A stretch of DNA of 33,562 nucleotides, taken from the NCBI RefSeq assembly GCF_000426885.1, contig NZ_KE384584.1, forward strand, positions 47,821-81,382. The letters are read 5' to 3'. Of the stretch, positions 16,722 through 25,145 are shown piece after piece (the stretch's first letter is position 1; each line of letters opens with the position of its first letter). A program made the translations under genes and the position numbers. A model generated the notes under the pieces. That model saw only the letters and a list, made by a program, of their open reading frames with translations. It was not told the origin of the DNA and ran no database searches. The DNA is from Moraxella caprae DSM 19149. GTDB taxonomy: Bacteria > Pseudomonadota > Gammaproteobacteria > Pseudomonadales > Moraxellaceae.

Positions 16722-18038
16722 ATGGCAGACAGCACCGAACACCCAATCCTAACCATAGACCCACGCACGCACGTGGCGGATTTTCCTTTTATTCATTACC
16801 AAGACGACACGCTATTTATTGACAATGCCAGTACCAAAACCCTAGCCCAGACCTATGGCACACCGCTTTATGTGTACAGCAAAAACGCCCTACTTGCCAA
16901 TTACCGTGCCTATGTGGAGAGTTTCGCCCCCTTGTCAGACGTAAAAATTTGCTATGCCGTCAAATCCAACTCAAACCTTGCCGTCCTTGCCACACTTGCC
17001 CATGCAGGGGCAGGCTTTGACATCGTGTCATCAGGCGAGCTTGCCCGTGTATTAAAAGCAGGCGGACAGGCGGACAAAGTCGTCTATTCGGGCGTGGGCA
17101 AAACCAAAAGCGACATCGCCACCGCCCTAAATGCAGGGGTTGGGTGCTTTAATGTCGAAGCGGTGAGTGAGATTGAACTCATCAGTCAAGTGGCAAGCGA
17201 GCTTGGCAAGACCGCCCCCATTGCCCTGCGTATCAACCCTGATGTGGACGCCAAAACTCACCCTTATATCTCCACAGGCTTAAAAGATAACAAATTTGGT
17301 ATCAGCCATGATAACGCCCTAGACGCTTATCGTTTTGCTAGCTCCCTGCCAAACCTTGACATCATCGGCATAGACTGCCATATCGGCTCACAGCTGACCG
17401 ACACCCAGCCTTTTGTAGATGCTTTGGATAAAGTCATTGAGATGATTGACGAGCTGTTCGCACAGGGCATTAGCTTACGTCATGTGGATTTGGGTGGGGG
17501 CTTGGGCGTGCGTTATACCGATGAGACCCCTGCCAGCGTGAGCGAATACGCCAACGCCCTACTACCTAAACTGCTTGATTTACAAGAAAAATACGGCTTA
17601 GGGCTACATCTAGAACCAGGGCGAAACATCTCTGCCAATGCAGGGGTACTACTCACAAATGTGGACGTACTAAAACCCACCGAACACAAAAACTTTGCCA
17701 TTGTGGATGCATCCATGTGCGAACTCATGCGACCTGCCCTATATGGCTCGGTTATGGCGGTTATCCCTGCTGATTTGACCGCCACGACCACCCCCCAAGT
17801 GTGGGACATAGTCGGCTCGGTGTGTGAGTCGAGCGACTTTTTGGCAAAAAATCGCACCCTTGCCCTAAACGTGGGCGACACTCTTGCCATCACAGGGGCA
17901 GGAGCGTATGGCTTTGTCATGGCAAGCAACTACAACACCCGCCCCAGACCTGCCGAGATTATGTGTGATGACGGTTCTCATCGGGTTGTGCGTGAGCGTG
18001 AGAGCTTGGACGATTTGTGGCGTGGCGAGAGCGTTTAA
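16722..18038 (+). CDS. lysA: diaminopimelate decarboxylase
   Basis: LysA decarboxylates meso-diaminopimelate to lysine, the last step of lysine biosynthesis. The 438-residue protein belongs to fold-type III PLP enzymes: the PLP lysine is K81 in CYAVKSNSN, with HIGSQLTD, the glycine-rich GGGLGVRY and EPGRNISANAG segments, and the VDASMCELMRPALY motif carrying the active-site cysteine from the partner subunit. Length and motif order match the family. The ATG at 16722 is preceded by GGAA about 7 bases upstream. It diverges from ubiA, and the next gene in the same direction begins 203 bases later. Confidence 0.96.
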   Translation: MADSTEHPILTIDPRTHVADFPFIHYQDDTLFIDNASTKTLAQTYGTPLYVYSKNALLANYRAYVESFAPLSDVKICYAVKSNSNLAVLATLAHAGAGFDIVSSGELARVLKAGGQADKVVYSGVGKTKSDIATALNAGVGCFNVEAVSEIELISQVASELGKTAPIALRINPDVDAKTHPYISTGLKDNKFGISHDNALDAYRFASSLPNLDIIGIDCHIGSQLTDTQPFVDALDKVIEMIDELFAQGISLRHVDLGGGLGVRYTDETPASVSEYANALLPKLLDLQEKYGLGLHLEPGRNISANAGVLLTNVDVLKPTEHKNFAIVDASMCELMRPALYGSVMAVIPADLTATTTPQVWDIVGSVCESSDFLAKNRTLALNVGDTLAITGAGAYGFVMASNYNTRPRPAEIMCDDGSHRVVRERESLDDLWRGESV

Positions 18039-18241
18039 TAAAAACCGACCAGTTGGTATTTTTATGATAACAAAACCGTTTAAATCGCCATGATTTTAAA
18101 TAAAATGGGGGTGCAGGGATTGGCTCTGCACGCCTTGTGAAAAACAATACCATCAAGCTCACAAACCCGACCTTTTACCCAACTTTTAACTCAGCCTTAA
18201 CCCATTTAACCCCACTTTAACCCACCAACAAAATTAACACC
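18039..18241 (+). other. intergenic region after lysA with small stem-loop and TTAACCC repeats
   Basis: No gene is visible. GTGCAG and CTGCAC around 18112-18132 form a 6-bp stem with a loop of about 9 bases. From about 18172 to 18225 a pyrimidine-rich stretch carries several variants of TTTAACCC in irregular tandem. Neither has a clear function. Confidence 0.5.
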
Positions 18242-18946
18242 ATGTCCCAAATCCAAACCCTAGTCGATATGCTAAAAGCCTATCAAGCCCTACCCCACCA
18301 CACCAACCCTGCCCTAAAACAGGCACTTGGCGACGTGCAAGCATGGCAAAAGGCTCGCATCAAACGCACCAATCACGCCCCATTTACTGATGACAAAACC
18401 GCCCCACTTGCCAATTATCTCATTGAGCGGATTTATGGTGATGATGATTTTGACGTGCTTGCCGGCCAGCTTCTGACCGCAGGGACGAACGCCCTAAACG
18501 GCTCGGGCAAACTTGAAAAGCTCATCCCCACCAACGCCTTAGGGTCAGGCGTGCTTGGCGTGCAGTCGGCAGTTCATGCCATCCGTCTTGATTTGGCATT
18601 GGCAACGTCCTTACTGGCTGACTTTGGCGAGCGTTACGCCAATGGGGGCATTGATGACACGCTCATGCATGACGTGTATCGGCACGTCAATGCCAAAGAC
18701 GAACGCATCGCCCAAATCCACACCATCAAAGACGTGTGCGAGCAGTCTTATAAATATTTTAATTCTTTCATCCTACAAAACGCCTTTAAACTTGCCAAAG
18801 GCATGGCATACGACAACGGTTATCAGCCCCTATACGACTTCATCGGGGACGGCTTGGTTGCCATGAAGCCCCTAAAACGCATTGATGATTTTACCGTGCC
18901 GTTTGTGGCAAATGAGCTTGTCGTTATTCATGAAATTCATGAATGA
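18242..18946 (+). CDS. FFLEELY-motif-like conserved protein
   Basis: A 234-residue soluble, helical protein. Its layout resembles the proteins annotated in Acinetobacter and relatives as FFLEELY-motif proteins: a basic N-terminal segment (WQKARIKRTN), then the namesake position represented here by YLIERIYGDDDFDVLAGQL near residues 59-77, a LEKLIP motif and a conserved C-terminal block YDFIGDGLVAMKPLK. The function of that family is unknown. It precedes ubiE in the same orientation with an 83-base gap that contains an inverted repeat around a good -10 box, so it may or may not be cotranscribed. The family call is from memory of the pattern, not from a search. Confidence 0.75.
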   Translation: MSQIQTLVDMLKAYQALPHHTNPALKQALGDVQAWQKARIKRTNHAPFTDDKTAPLANYLIERIYGDDDFDVLAGQLLTAGTNALNGSGKLEKLIPTNALGSGVLGVQSAVHAIRLDLALATSLLADFGERYANGGIDDTLMHDVYRHVNAKDERIAQIHTIKDVCEQSYKYFNSFILQNAFKLAKGMAYDNGYQPLYDFIGDGLVAMKPLKRIDDFTVPFVANELVVIHEIHE

Positions 18947-18961
18947 ATTTTTAATTTTCCC

Positions 18962-19010
18962 AAAACACGCCCATTCTTGCCCAAATTAGCGTATAATAAG
19001 GGCGTGTTTT
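18962..19010 (+). promoter_or_regulatory. 11-bp perfect inverted repeat flanking a TATAAT box upstream of ubiE
   Basis: AAAACACGCCC at 18962-18972 and GGGCGTGTTTT at 19000-19010 are exact reverse complements. Between them, at 18992-18997, is a consensus TATAAT. The right arm runs into a T-rich stretch 20 bases before ubiE. It could act as a terminator for the upstream gene, an operator around the ubiE promoter, or both. Confidence 0.6.
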
Positions 19011-19029
19011 TAAATTTGGAAAAATAGCC

Positions 19030-19911
19030 ATGACCGACAACGACTTCACCAATCCTAACATCCTACCCACAGGCAAACCCCAAGGACAATCCGCCATGCA
19101 AACCCCTGCCAATGGCGAAACCGCCCACACCAACACCCAAACTGACAACCGCTATTCTGAAAACATTGGCGAAACCACCCATTTTGGCTACCAAACCGTC
19201 AATGCTCGTGAAAAAGAAGCCAAAGTCGGACAAGTATTTACATCGGTCGCCACTAAATACGACATCATGAACGATTTGATGAGCTTTGGCATTCATAGGC
19301 TTTGGAAGCGTTTTGCCATTAAGATGAGTGGCGTGCGTGCAGGACAAAGCGTCCTTGACATCGCAGGCGGTACGGGCGATTTGGCAAAAGTATTTAGTAA
19401 AGAAGTCGGTCGCTCAGGTCGTGTGGTCTTATCCGACATCAACGAAGCCATGCTAGAAGTGGGTCGCACACGCCTTATCAATGCAGGGTGCAACAACGTG
19501 GATTTTGTGCTTGCCAATGCCGAAACCTTAGAACCCTTTGTCGATAACTCGTTTGACCTAGTTACCATAAGCTTTGGACTGCGTAACGTTACCGACAAAC
19601 AAAAAGCCCTAGAAGCCATGTGGCGTGTGCTAAAACCAAGTGGGCGACTGCTTGTGCTAGAGTTTAGCAAGCCTGTATTTGAGCCGTTGTCAAAAGCGTA
19701 TGACCTGTATTCATTTACCGCCCTACCGCTCATGGGTAAAGTGGTTGCAAACGACAGCGAAAGCTATCAGTATCTGGCAGAGAGTATCCGCATGCACCCA
19801 GACCAAGCCACGCTAAAAGCCATGATGGAGCAAGCAGGGTTTGTCAATTGTGATTATCACAACCTAACAGGCGGTATCGTGGCGGTACATCGTGGCTTTA
19901 AGGCTCGTTGA
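19030..19911 (+). CDS. ubiE: ubiquinone/menaquinone C-methyltransferase UbiE
   Basis: UbiE is the SAM-dependent C-methyltransferase of ubiquinone (and, where present, menaquinone) synthesis. The family core begins at THFGYQTV near residue 50 and includes [22 protein letters not shown] motif [13 protein letters not shown] at 108-119, [15 protein letters not shown] and LLVLEFSKP. The C-terminus [14 protein letters not shown] is typical. At 293 residues it is about 40 longer than the E. coli protein because of a polar N-terminal extension rich in Asn, Thr and Pro. No better start exists inside the extension close to the core, since the only internal Met (residue 23) has no ribosome site. ubiB follows after a 251-base repeat-filled gap. 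Confidence 0.96.
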   Translation: MTDNDFTNPNILPTGKPQGQSAMQTPANGETAHTNTQTDNRYSENIGETTHFGYQTVNAREKEAKVGQVFTSVATKYDIMNDLMSFGIHRLWKRFAIKMSGVRAGQSVLDIAGGTGDLAKVFSKEVGRSGRVVLSDINEAMLEVGRTRLINAGCNNVDFVLANAETLEPFVDNSFDLVTISFGLRNVTDKQKALEAMWRVLKPSGRLLVLEFSKPVFEPLSKAYDLYSFTALPLMGKVVANDSESYQYLAESIRMHPDQATLKAMMEQAGFVNCDYHNLTGGIVAVHRGFKAR

Positions 19912-19938
19912 TTTTTTATATCATTTAACTTCAAATAT

Positions 19939-20112
19939 ACTCGGGCGTGGAAAGCACGCCCCTACAAAAGCATTTTAAAATTGTGGGCGAATGTCATTTA
20001 CCCCTACAGTCAACAAAATTGAATTTTACTACGGAAACCGTTCGCCCTGAGCTTGTCGAAGGGTCGGTTTCCGTCATAGTTCGACAGGCTCACCACGAAC
20101 GGAAACCGTAGT
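19939..20112. repeat. cluster of palindromic repeats between ubiE and ubiB
   Basis: Three elements lie in this gap. GGGCGTG (19943-19949) and CACGCCC (19955-19961) form a 7-bp stem with a 5-base loop. A related GGGCGAATG...CCCCTAC block follows at about 19985-20007. Then TACTACGG...CGTAGTA bound a palindrome at about 20028-20112 made of CGTTCGCCCTGAGCTTGTCG and its partner CGACAGGCTCACCACGAACG, the third copy of the family seen at 3808-3931 and 11608-11690. No gene is visible in 19912-20162, and no SCP2-like ubiJ is present. Confidence 0.75.
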
Positions 20113-20162
20113 ACTTTTTCATTTTGTAGAGTGTACAATCCATTTAAAATTAAAGGTTTTAA

Positions 20163-21878
20163 ATGCCTGCCCCGAAAGGTAGATTTTACCCATTTGCCTT
20201 TTATCTTTTTAAAACCCCTTTTATCAAACCCATTTTTACCAAAACCATGCTCATCTCTTATAAAAACCGCCTGTTTGACCTATATCGCATTTGTGCCAAA
20301 TACCGCCTTGACACGCATTTTGCGGACGTACCAGAGCTTGCCCCTTTGGTACGGCTCATCAAAATGCACCCTGCCAGTATTGGCAAATCGCACAACCCAT
20401 TAGGGGTCAAGCTCGCCTTAGAAGAGATGGGAACGCTGTTTTTAAAGCTCGGGCAACTGCTCTCCACTCGCTCTGACCTACTGCCCCCTGACATCATCGC
20501 CCAATTATCGCTACTACAAGATAAAGTCACTCCCTTTGATGTTGAGATTTTAAAACGTGAAATAGAACACCCCAAAACAGGGCTGGGCAAGCCAATCGGT
20601 GAGATATTTAGCCGATTTGATGACAAGCCACTCGCCGCCGCCAGTATCGCCCAAGTGCATACCGCTTGCTTGCCTGACGGACGAGAAGTGGTCGTTAAGG
20701 TCGTCCGTCCTGACATTCGCCCTGTCATCATCAAGGATTTTGAGTTGCTTCGGGAGCTGGCAGGATTCCTGTCGGCTCGCATGGAGTCGGCTCGGGCGGT
20801 GCATATCGTGAGTATCGTGGAAGACTACCGCCAAATCATGCTAAATGAGCTTGATTTGACCTTGGAGTCCGCCAACGCCACTCGCATGAGAGGTAACTTC
20901 ACAAACTCGCCACTCATCTACGTCCCCGAAATCTATATGGCAAACAAGTCCGTCATGGTTTCGGAGCGGATTTTTGGTGTGCCGATTAGCCAGACGGATA
21001 AATTTGACGCCTTGGGCTATGACCGTGCCGTCCTTGCCAAAAATGGCTTGACGATATTTTTTACCCAAGTGTTTCGGGATAACTTTTTTCATGCCGACAT
21101 GCACCCTGGTAACATCTTTGTGGAGACCATGCCAGACGGTCAAGCGGTGGCAAATCCACGCTATTTGGGGCTAGATTGTGCGATTATGGGGCAACTTGCT
21201 CCCGATGACCAACTCGTTGTCGCTCGTATGCTCCTATCGGTCATGAATGGCAACTACACTACGCTGGTGGACATCATCAGTCACGCAGGGTGGATACCGC
21301 CGTCTGCTGACAAGCACGCACTCATCGCCGACATGGCTCGCACGGTGTCCCCCATGGTGTCTAAGCCCATGAGTGAGCTTGATTTTGCAGGGATATTGTT
21401 TGAGATTTTAAACATCGCTCGCCGTCATCAGATGAGCATACCGCCACAGCTCATGCTACTGCTAAAAACGCTCGTCCACGTGGAAGGGCTTGGGCGTGAA
21501 CTATATCCTGACCTTGATATTTGGTCGCTTGCCAAGCCGATTTTGACCGATTGGGTAAAATCACAGCTTAACCCCACACGTCTATTGAATGATTTTTATG
21601 ACAAATTGCCCGAACATCTACTGTCCGCCACTGACCTGCCCAAACTTACCACCCAAAGCATCCAATCACTTGCCACGCTTGGCGGACGACAGGACAAACA
21701 GCTAAGAGAAATCCAAGCCCTACGAGCCGACTTTTTAAATCAAAAACGCCATGACTGGATGGCGTTGGGCGGATTTTTTGCCTTTATCGCCATTGGACTG
21801 ACCGTGCCGATTTGGTGGGTGGGTGTGGTGTTTCATGTATTGGCGTTAGGGTTTGTGGTGTGGCGAGTGCTGGCGTGA
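20163..21878 (+). CDS. ubiB: ubiquinone biosynthesis kinase-like protein UbiB
   Basis: UbiB is an ABC1/ADCK-family atypical kinase or ATPase that supports ubiquinone synthesis and is anchored in the inner membrane. Family hallmarks are the KxGQ motif K95-L-G-Q98, the alanine-rich loop AAASIAQVH at 158-166, the nucleotide-binding lysine K179 in VVVKVVRP, the catalytic-loop HADMHPGNIFV, and a metal-binding segment GLDCAIMG. Two hydrophobic helices close the C-terminus. The 571-residue frame starts at ATG 20163 with AAAGG upstream; ATG 20247 would give 543 residues, nearer the E. coli length of 546, but lacks a ribosome site. The first 28 residues may therefore be an extension. Confidence 0.95.
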   Translation: MPAPKGRFYPFAFYLFKTPFIKPIFTKTMLISYKNRLFDLYRICAKYRLDTHFADVPELAPLVRLIKMHPASIGKSHNPLGVKLALEEMGTLFLKLGQLLSTRSDLLPPDIIAQLSLLQDKVTPFDVEILKREIEHPKTGLGKPIGEIFSRFDDKPLAAASIAQVHTACLPDGREVVVKVVRPDIRPVIIKDFELLRELAGFLSARMESARAVHIVSIVEDYRQIMLNELDLTLESANATRMRGNFTNSPLIYVPEIYMANKSVMVSERIFGVPISQTDKFDALGYDRAVLAKNGLTIFFTQVFRDNFFHADMHPGNIFVETMPDGQAVANPRYLGLDCAIMGQLAPDDQLVVARMLLSVMNGNYTTLVDIISHAGWIPPSADKHALIADMARTVSPMVSKPMSELDFAGILFEILNIARRHQMSIPPQLMLLLKTLVHVEGLGRELYPDLDIWSLAKPILTDWVKSQLNPTRLLNDFYDKLPEHLLSATDLPKLTTQSIQSLATLGGRQDKQLREIQALRADFLNQKRHDWMALGGFFAFIAIGLTVPIWWVGVVFHVLALGFVVWRVLA

Positions 21879-22206
21879 TTGGACTCATCTGGTCTTAAAC
21901 AAACAGTCCAACCACAACCAGTGAAAAGATGTTTGGCATTACTTATAAAGATGTTGCAGTTGGTTTAACAATTCAAGCTTGAAAAACGTGCGATTCCCCT
22001 GCTTTTTTAAACAGGCATTTTTCATTGTAAATACCAAAGGTAGGCACGCCCTAATTATAAGCACTAAATTTGCTTTATTTTTAATCAATTTTATGTAAAA
22101 TTTTGTAGTACGATTGGCCTGTTGCAAACATCAAAGTTTAACACACCCTATAAAAATTATGCTAAAATAACAAAATTTACCCTTTAATAAATAATGGAAA
22201 AAACCC
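21879..22206. other. intergenic region before glnS with decayed MITE pieces
   Basis: No gene is visible. Bases 21973-22052 resemble the right-hand third of the element at 28287-28492: both share CTTGAAAAACGTGCGAT, CATTTTTCATTG and CACGCCCTA in the same order. A second end-like piece, CAAAGTTTAACACACCCTA, is at 22132-22150. TTGGACT (about 21879) and AGTCCAA (about 21906) also form a 7-bp inverted repeat just after ubiB. Confidence 0.6.
22138..22168 (+). promoter_or_regulatory. candidate promoter of glnS, inside a MITE-end remnant
   Basis: TTAACA at 22138-22143 and the extended -10 TGCTAAAAT ending at 22168 are separated by 19 bp. The -35 falls within the MITE-end-like piece at 22132-22150. 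The start codon is 38 bases past the -10. Confidence 0.35.
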
Positions 22207-23961
22207 ATGACCGACCTACCCGAAAAAAACGACTTTATCCGCCAAATTATCCGTGATGACCTAGCAAGCGGTAAGCACGACAACATTTTGACTCGTTTTC
22301 CACCCGAGCCAAACGGCTATTTGCACATCGGGCACGTCAAATCCATTTGCCTAAATTTTGGCGTGGCACAAGAGTTCGGTGGAGCGTGCAACCTACGCTT
22401 TGACGACACCAACCCCACCGCCGAAAAGCAGGATTATGTGGACAGCATTAAGGCGGACGTGGAGTGGCTTGGTTTTGACTGGGCAGGGGACGTGCGTTAT
22501 GCGTCGCACTATTTTGACAAATTGCACGAATGGGCAGTACAGCTTATCAAACAAGGCGATGCCTATGTAGACTTTCAAACGCCTGATGAGATTCGTGAAC
22601 ACCGTGGCGGTTTTGGTAAGCCATCTGTGGAATCGCCACAACGCAGTGCTACTGTTGATGAGAATTTGGCTCGTTTTGACGACATGAAAAACGGCAAATA
22701 TAAAGAGGGCGAGGCGGTACTGCGTGCCAAGATTGACATGAATCACGCCAACATGAACATGAGAGACCCTGTGATTTATCGTGTCATGCACGCAAGCCAC
22801 CACCAAACGGGCGATACATGGTGCATTTATCCGATGTACGACTACGCACACCCCTTGTCGGACGCTTATGAGGGTATCACGCACTCGATTTGTACGCTCG
22901 AATTTGAAGACCACCGCCCCTTTTATGATTGGGTTGTTGAAAAAGTGGGCTTTGAGGTGCCACCCTGCCAATACGAATTTAGCCGTCTAAACATTGACCA
23001 CACACTAACGTCCAAGCGTAAATTAAAACGCCTTGTGGACATGAGCGTGGTATCGGGCTGGGACGACCCACGCATGCCAACCATTGCAGGCATGAGAAGA
23101 CGTGGCTACCCTGCCGAAGGCTTGCGTGATTTTTGTGAACGCATTGGCGTGTCTAAGGCGGACGGTGTGGTGGATTTTCGCCAGTTGGAATTTAGTATCA
23201 GAAACGTGCTAGAAAATACCGCCAGTCGTGGTATGGCAGTGCTAAACCCCTTAAAAGTTACGATTGCCAACTTTGATGAAGCGGTTGCTGATTTTGAACA
23301 TCTAAAAAAAGACACAGTCAAGGCTCGCCTAGATAATGGCGTATTGTGGCTTACTCAGCCCAAACACCCACAGGCGGACAATGGCGAGCGTGAGATTCCT
23401 TTTACCAAAACCATTTATATTGATAAATCTGACTTTGAAATCACGCCCCCAGACGGCTACAAACGCCTATCGCCAGAGAATCCTGAGATTCGTCTGCGTA
23501 ACAGCTATGTGCTAAAAGTAGAAGAGCATATCATGGACGCTAATGGCGATGTGGTGGAGCTTGTTGCCACCATTGACCCAAAAACGCTGGGTAATAACCC
23601 TGAGGGGCGTAAAGTTAAGGGCGTGATTCATTGGGTGTCAGCAAGTCATGGCGTGTCTGCCACCGTGCGACTGTATGAGCATTTATTATTTGAAGATGGT
23701 GAGATTTCGGACGAGCATATTGCCACTGTTAAAACACAAAACCCAGATGCCGATGATGATACGCTATGGGTACTGACCCACGTCAATCCAAATTCGGTAA
23801 AGGTTGTCAATGCCATTGTAGAGCCGTCATTGGCACAGGCAAAAGGCGATGACAAATTCCAGTTTGAGCGTGAAAGCTACTTTGTGGCGGACAGCGTGGA
23901 GCATAGCACCGATAAGCCTGTATTTAATCAGATTGTAGGGTTAAAAGATGGGTTTAAATAA
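22207..23961 (+). CDS. glnS: glutaminyl-tRNA synthetase
   Basis: GlnRS charges tRNA-Gln with glutamine. The 584-residue protein shows the class I signature P-N-G-Y-L-H40-I-G-H43, the acidic DDTNP block near residue 68, and the KMSKS-equivalent LTSKRKL in HTLTSKRKLKRLV. The catalytic domain is followed by the two beta-barrel anticodon-binding domains, with typical motifs ENPEIRLRNSYVLK and KVKGVIHWVSASHG. It ends with FNQIVGLKDGFK, like other bacterial GlnRS. E. coli GlnRS has 554 residues, so modest insertions are present. Presence of GlnRS means Gln-tRNA is made directly rather than only via transamidation. It is a single-gene unit with a strong terminator after it. Confidence 0.97.
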   Translation: MTDLPEKNDFIRQIIRDDLASGKHDNILTRFPPEPNGYLHIGHVKSICLNFGVAQEFGGACNLRFDDTNPTAEKQDYVDSIKADVEWLGFDWAGDVRYASHYFDKLHEWAVQLIKQGDAYVDFQTPDEIREHRGGFGKPSVESPQRSATVDENLARFDDMKNGKYKEGEAVLRAKIDMNHANMNMRDPVIYRVMHASHHQTGDTWCIYPMYDYAHPLSDAYEGITHSICTLEFEDHRPFYDWVVEKVGFEVPPCQYEFSRLNIDHTLTSKRKLKRLVDMSVVSGWDDPRMPTIAGMRRRGYPAEGLRDFCERIGVSKADGVVDFRQLEFSIRNVLENTASRGMAVLNPLKVTIANFDEAVADFEHLKKDTVKARLDNGVLWLTQPKHPQADNGEREIPFTKTIYIDKSDFEITPPDGYKRLSPENPEIRLRNSYVLKVEEHIMDANGDVVELVATIDPKTLGNNPEGRKVKGVIHWVSASHGVSATVRLYEHLLFEDGEISDEHIATVKTQNPDADDDTLWVLTHVNPNSVKVVNAIVEPSLAQAKGDDKFQFERESYFVADSVEHSTDKPVFNQIVGLKDGFK

Positions 23962-23989
23962 CGTTTAGCAATTTTAAAATTAAACGAAG

Positions 23990-24013
23990 GCCAAACGTGG
24001 TGTTTGGCTTTTT
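23990..24013 (+). terminator. rho-independent terminator of glnS
   Basis: GCCAAAC (23990-23996) and GTTTGGC (24002-24008) form a perfect 7-bp stem with a 5-base loop, followed by five Ts. It lies 29 bases after the glnS stop. Confidence 0.85.
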
Positions 24014-24040
24014 AATTCCATTGCCCAACTTTTAACTCGT

Positions 24041-24469
24041 TCATTTTACATTCTCATCACTCGCCTCATAAATGGCAAAAAGCTCATCATCGCTTAGCAC
24101 CGTCTCAGCAATGGGAAAAAGCTCTCGCTCTTCAAAGCGGATATGGTCATACAGAGCATTTGCAAGCTCCTTGACATCGTCCACACTTGGGTCGGTGTTA
24201 GCAAGTAGGCTCTCAATGTATTCATGCTCATCAAGCATTTGTTTTGCCAATTTAACCGCCCTGTCATCGGATAATTTTGTCAAAATAACATCAGCAAGGC
24301 ATGTCCGCTCAATCTCAAAATGCGTGGGAATGGCAGTGGTCAGATACTCCACTAAGGCTTGATGGTGGGTAAGTTTGTCATCATCGGTGACGGATTTGGC
24401 TTTGTTGACGATGACCAAACCCAAATGGTGCTGGCGAGATAGGGGCTGTAAGGCGGGGTGTCGTTTCAT
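24041..24469 (-). CDS. hemerythrin-like (HHE) protein
   Basis: A 142-residue, helical, cytoplasmic protein with the spaced histidine and acid pattern of hemerythrin HHE domains: H14-H15 in RQHHLGL, H50 and E54 in THFEIER, H82 in DEHEYI, H109 in YDHIRFEERELFP with adjacent glutamates. These would bind a di-iron centre for oxygen, NO or iron handling; the exact role cannot be told. I prefer ATG 24469, where the family similarity begins; an upstream ATG at 24514 would add 15 residues and overlap the preceding gene by 34 bases. It follows the DUF4760-like gene on the same strand and is probably cotranscribed with it. It ends close to the glnS terminator, facing it. Confidence 0.85.
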   Translation of the reverse strand: MKRHPALQPLSRQHHLGLVIVNKAKSVTDDDKLTHHQALVEYLTTAIPTHFEIERTCLADVILTKLSDDRAVKLAKQMLDEHEYIESLLANTDPSVDDVKELANALYDHIRFEERELFPIAETVLSDDELFAIYEASDENVK

Positions 24470-24480
24470 AAAATGGATGT

Positions 24481-24963
24481 TTATACTTTTGTTTTTAACG
24501 GCTTGTTTTGCCATTTTATTGCCAACAACTCAAATTCTTGAAATATGGTGGGATTTTTACGTTTTTGCCTTAATTCATAAACAAAACTTTTTAAGTTATT
24601 CCAGTCTCTTAAAAACATGGAATAACTAAAATTTTTATACATGGTTTCGTGCAATGCCCCGCCTAGCACTCCTGCCGAAACAAACTCTCTTTGATTAAGT
24701 AGTTTGATGATATGCTTGCGTTTTTCAAAGTTGCTTTCATCATCAGACGCATAAATGGCAAAAATCACATCTTCTTTTGCCATTTGATTAACACTGGCAA
24801 TCGCTTCTTGCAACAGCTTATCATTACGTTCTGCCATTATCATGTCAATGGTCGCACGTTTTTTGGCATTTTGGGTGTTCTGCCAAACACCAAAAGCAGC
24901 AATAAAAACGCCGATAGCGGTTAATATCGGCGTTATAAAAGTGATGAATTCGGCATTAGTCAT
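24481..24963 (-). CDS. DUF4760-like membrane-anchored protein
   Basis: A 160-residue protein (165 if the ATG at 24978 is used) with one N-terminal membrane helix, FITPILTAIGVFIAAFGVW, then a cytoplasmic helical domain beginning NAKKRATIDMIMAERND. This layout and the RATID..M..RND motif resemble the DUF4760 family, of unknown function; the match is from memory and should be treated as tentative. The start at 24963 overlaps the stop of a 14-codon upstream frame that has the best ribosome-binding site in the area. It lies between the nar operon terminator and the hemerythrin-like gene, so it should have its own promoter. Confidence 0.75.
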   Translation of the reverse strand: MTNAEFITFITPILTAIGVFIAAFGVWQNTQNAKKRATIDMIMAERNDKLLQEAIASVNQMAKEDVIFAIYASDDESNFEKRKHIIKLLNQREFVSAGVLGGALHETMYKNFSYSMFLRDWNNLKSFVYELRQKRKNPTIFQEFELLAIKWQNKPLKTKV

Positions 24964-25000
24964 TGCCGTCCCAACCATCTGTTAAAAAAATAATTCGCAT
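24956..25000 (-). CDS. possible 14-codon leader peptide overlapping the DUF4760-like gene
   Basis: On the minus strand a perfect AGGAG (25011-25007) lies six bases before ATG 25000, which opens the frame MRIIFLTDGWDGND and stops at TAA 24958-24956. That stop overlaps the ATG at 24963 of the next gene by eight bases. The arrangement suggests translational coupling. A frame this short could also be chance, and it contains a T7 run. Confidence 0.4.
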   Translation of the reverse strand: MRIIFLTDGWDGND

Positions 25001-25074
25001 AATAAACTCCTATAAAATTGTAGGTTTATATACAAATCCTAGCATTTAACAGCCTCTTTGTCAAGTTTTATCAT

Positions 25075-25109
25075 AAAAAAAACCACAAACACTAGGGCGA
25101 TGTTTGTGG
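25075..25109 (-). terminator. rho-independent terminator of narGHJI
   Basis: Reading on the minus strand, CCACAAACA (25109-25101) pairs perfectly with TGTTTGTGG (25091-25083), giving a 9-bp stem with a 9-base loop, followed by eight Ts. It lies 37 bases after the narI stop codon. Confidence 0.9.
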
Positions 25110-25145
25110 CAAAAACCGAAAAAAATGGTTTTTTAAATCAGTCTC

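Noticed and set aside
18039-18070. Terminator after lysA at ACCAGTTGGT with T run
   Set aside because: The stem is only three or four base pairs beyond the loop, too weak to call.
20131-20403. Frame overlapping the ubiB start in another phase
   Set aside because: It is a shadow of ubiB, whose conserved motifs fix the true frame.
21939-22127. Short minus-strand frame of 62 codons before glnS
   Set aside because: It lies in AT-rich repeat-derived DNA, lacks a ribosome site and shows no recognisable protein pattern.
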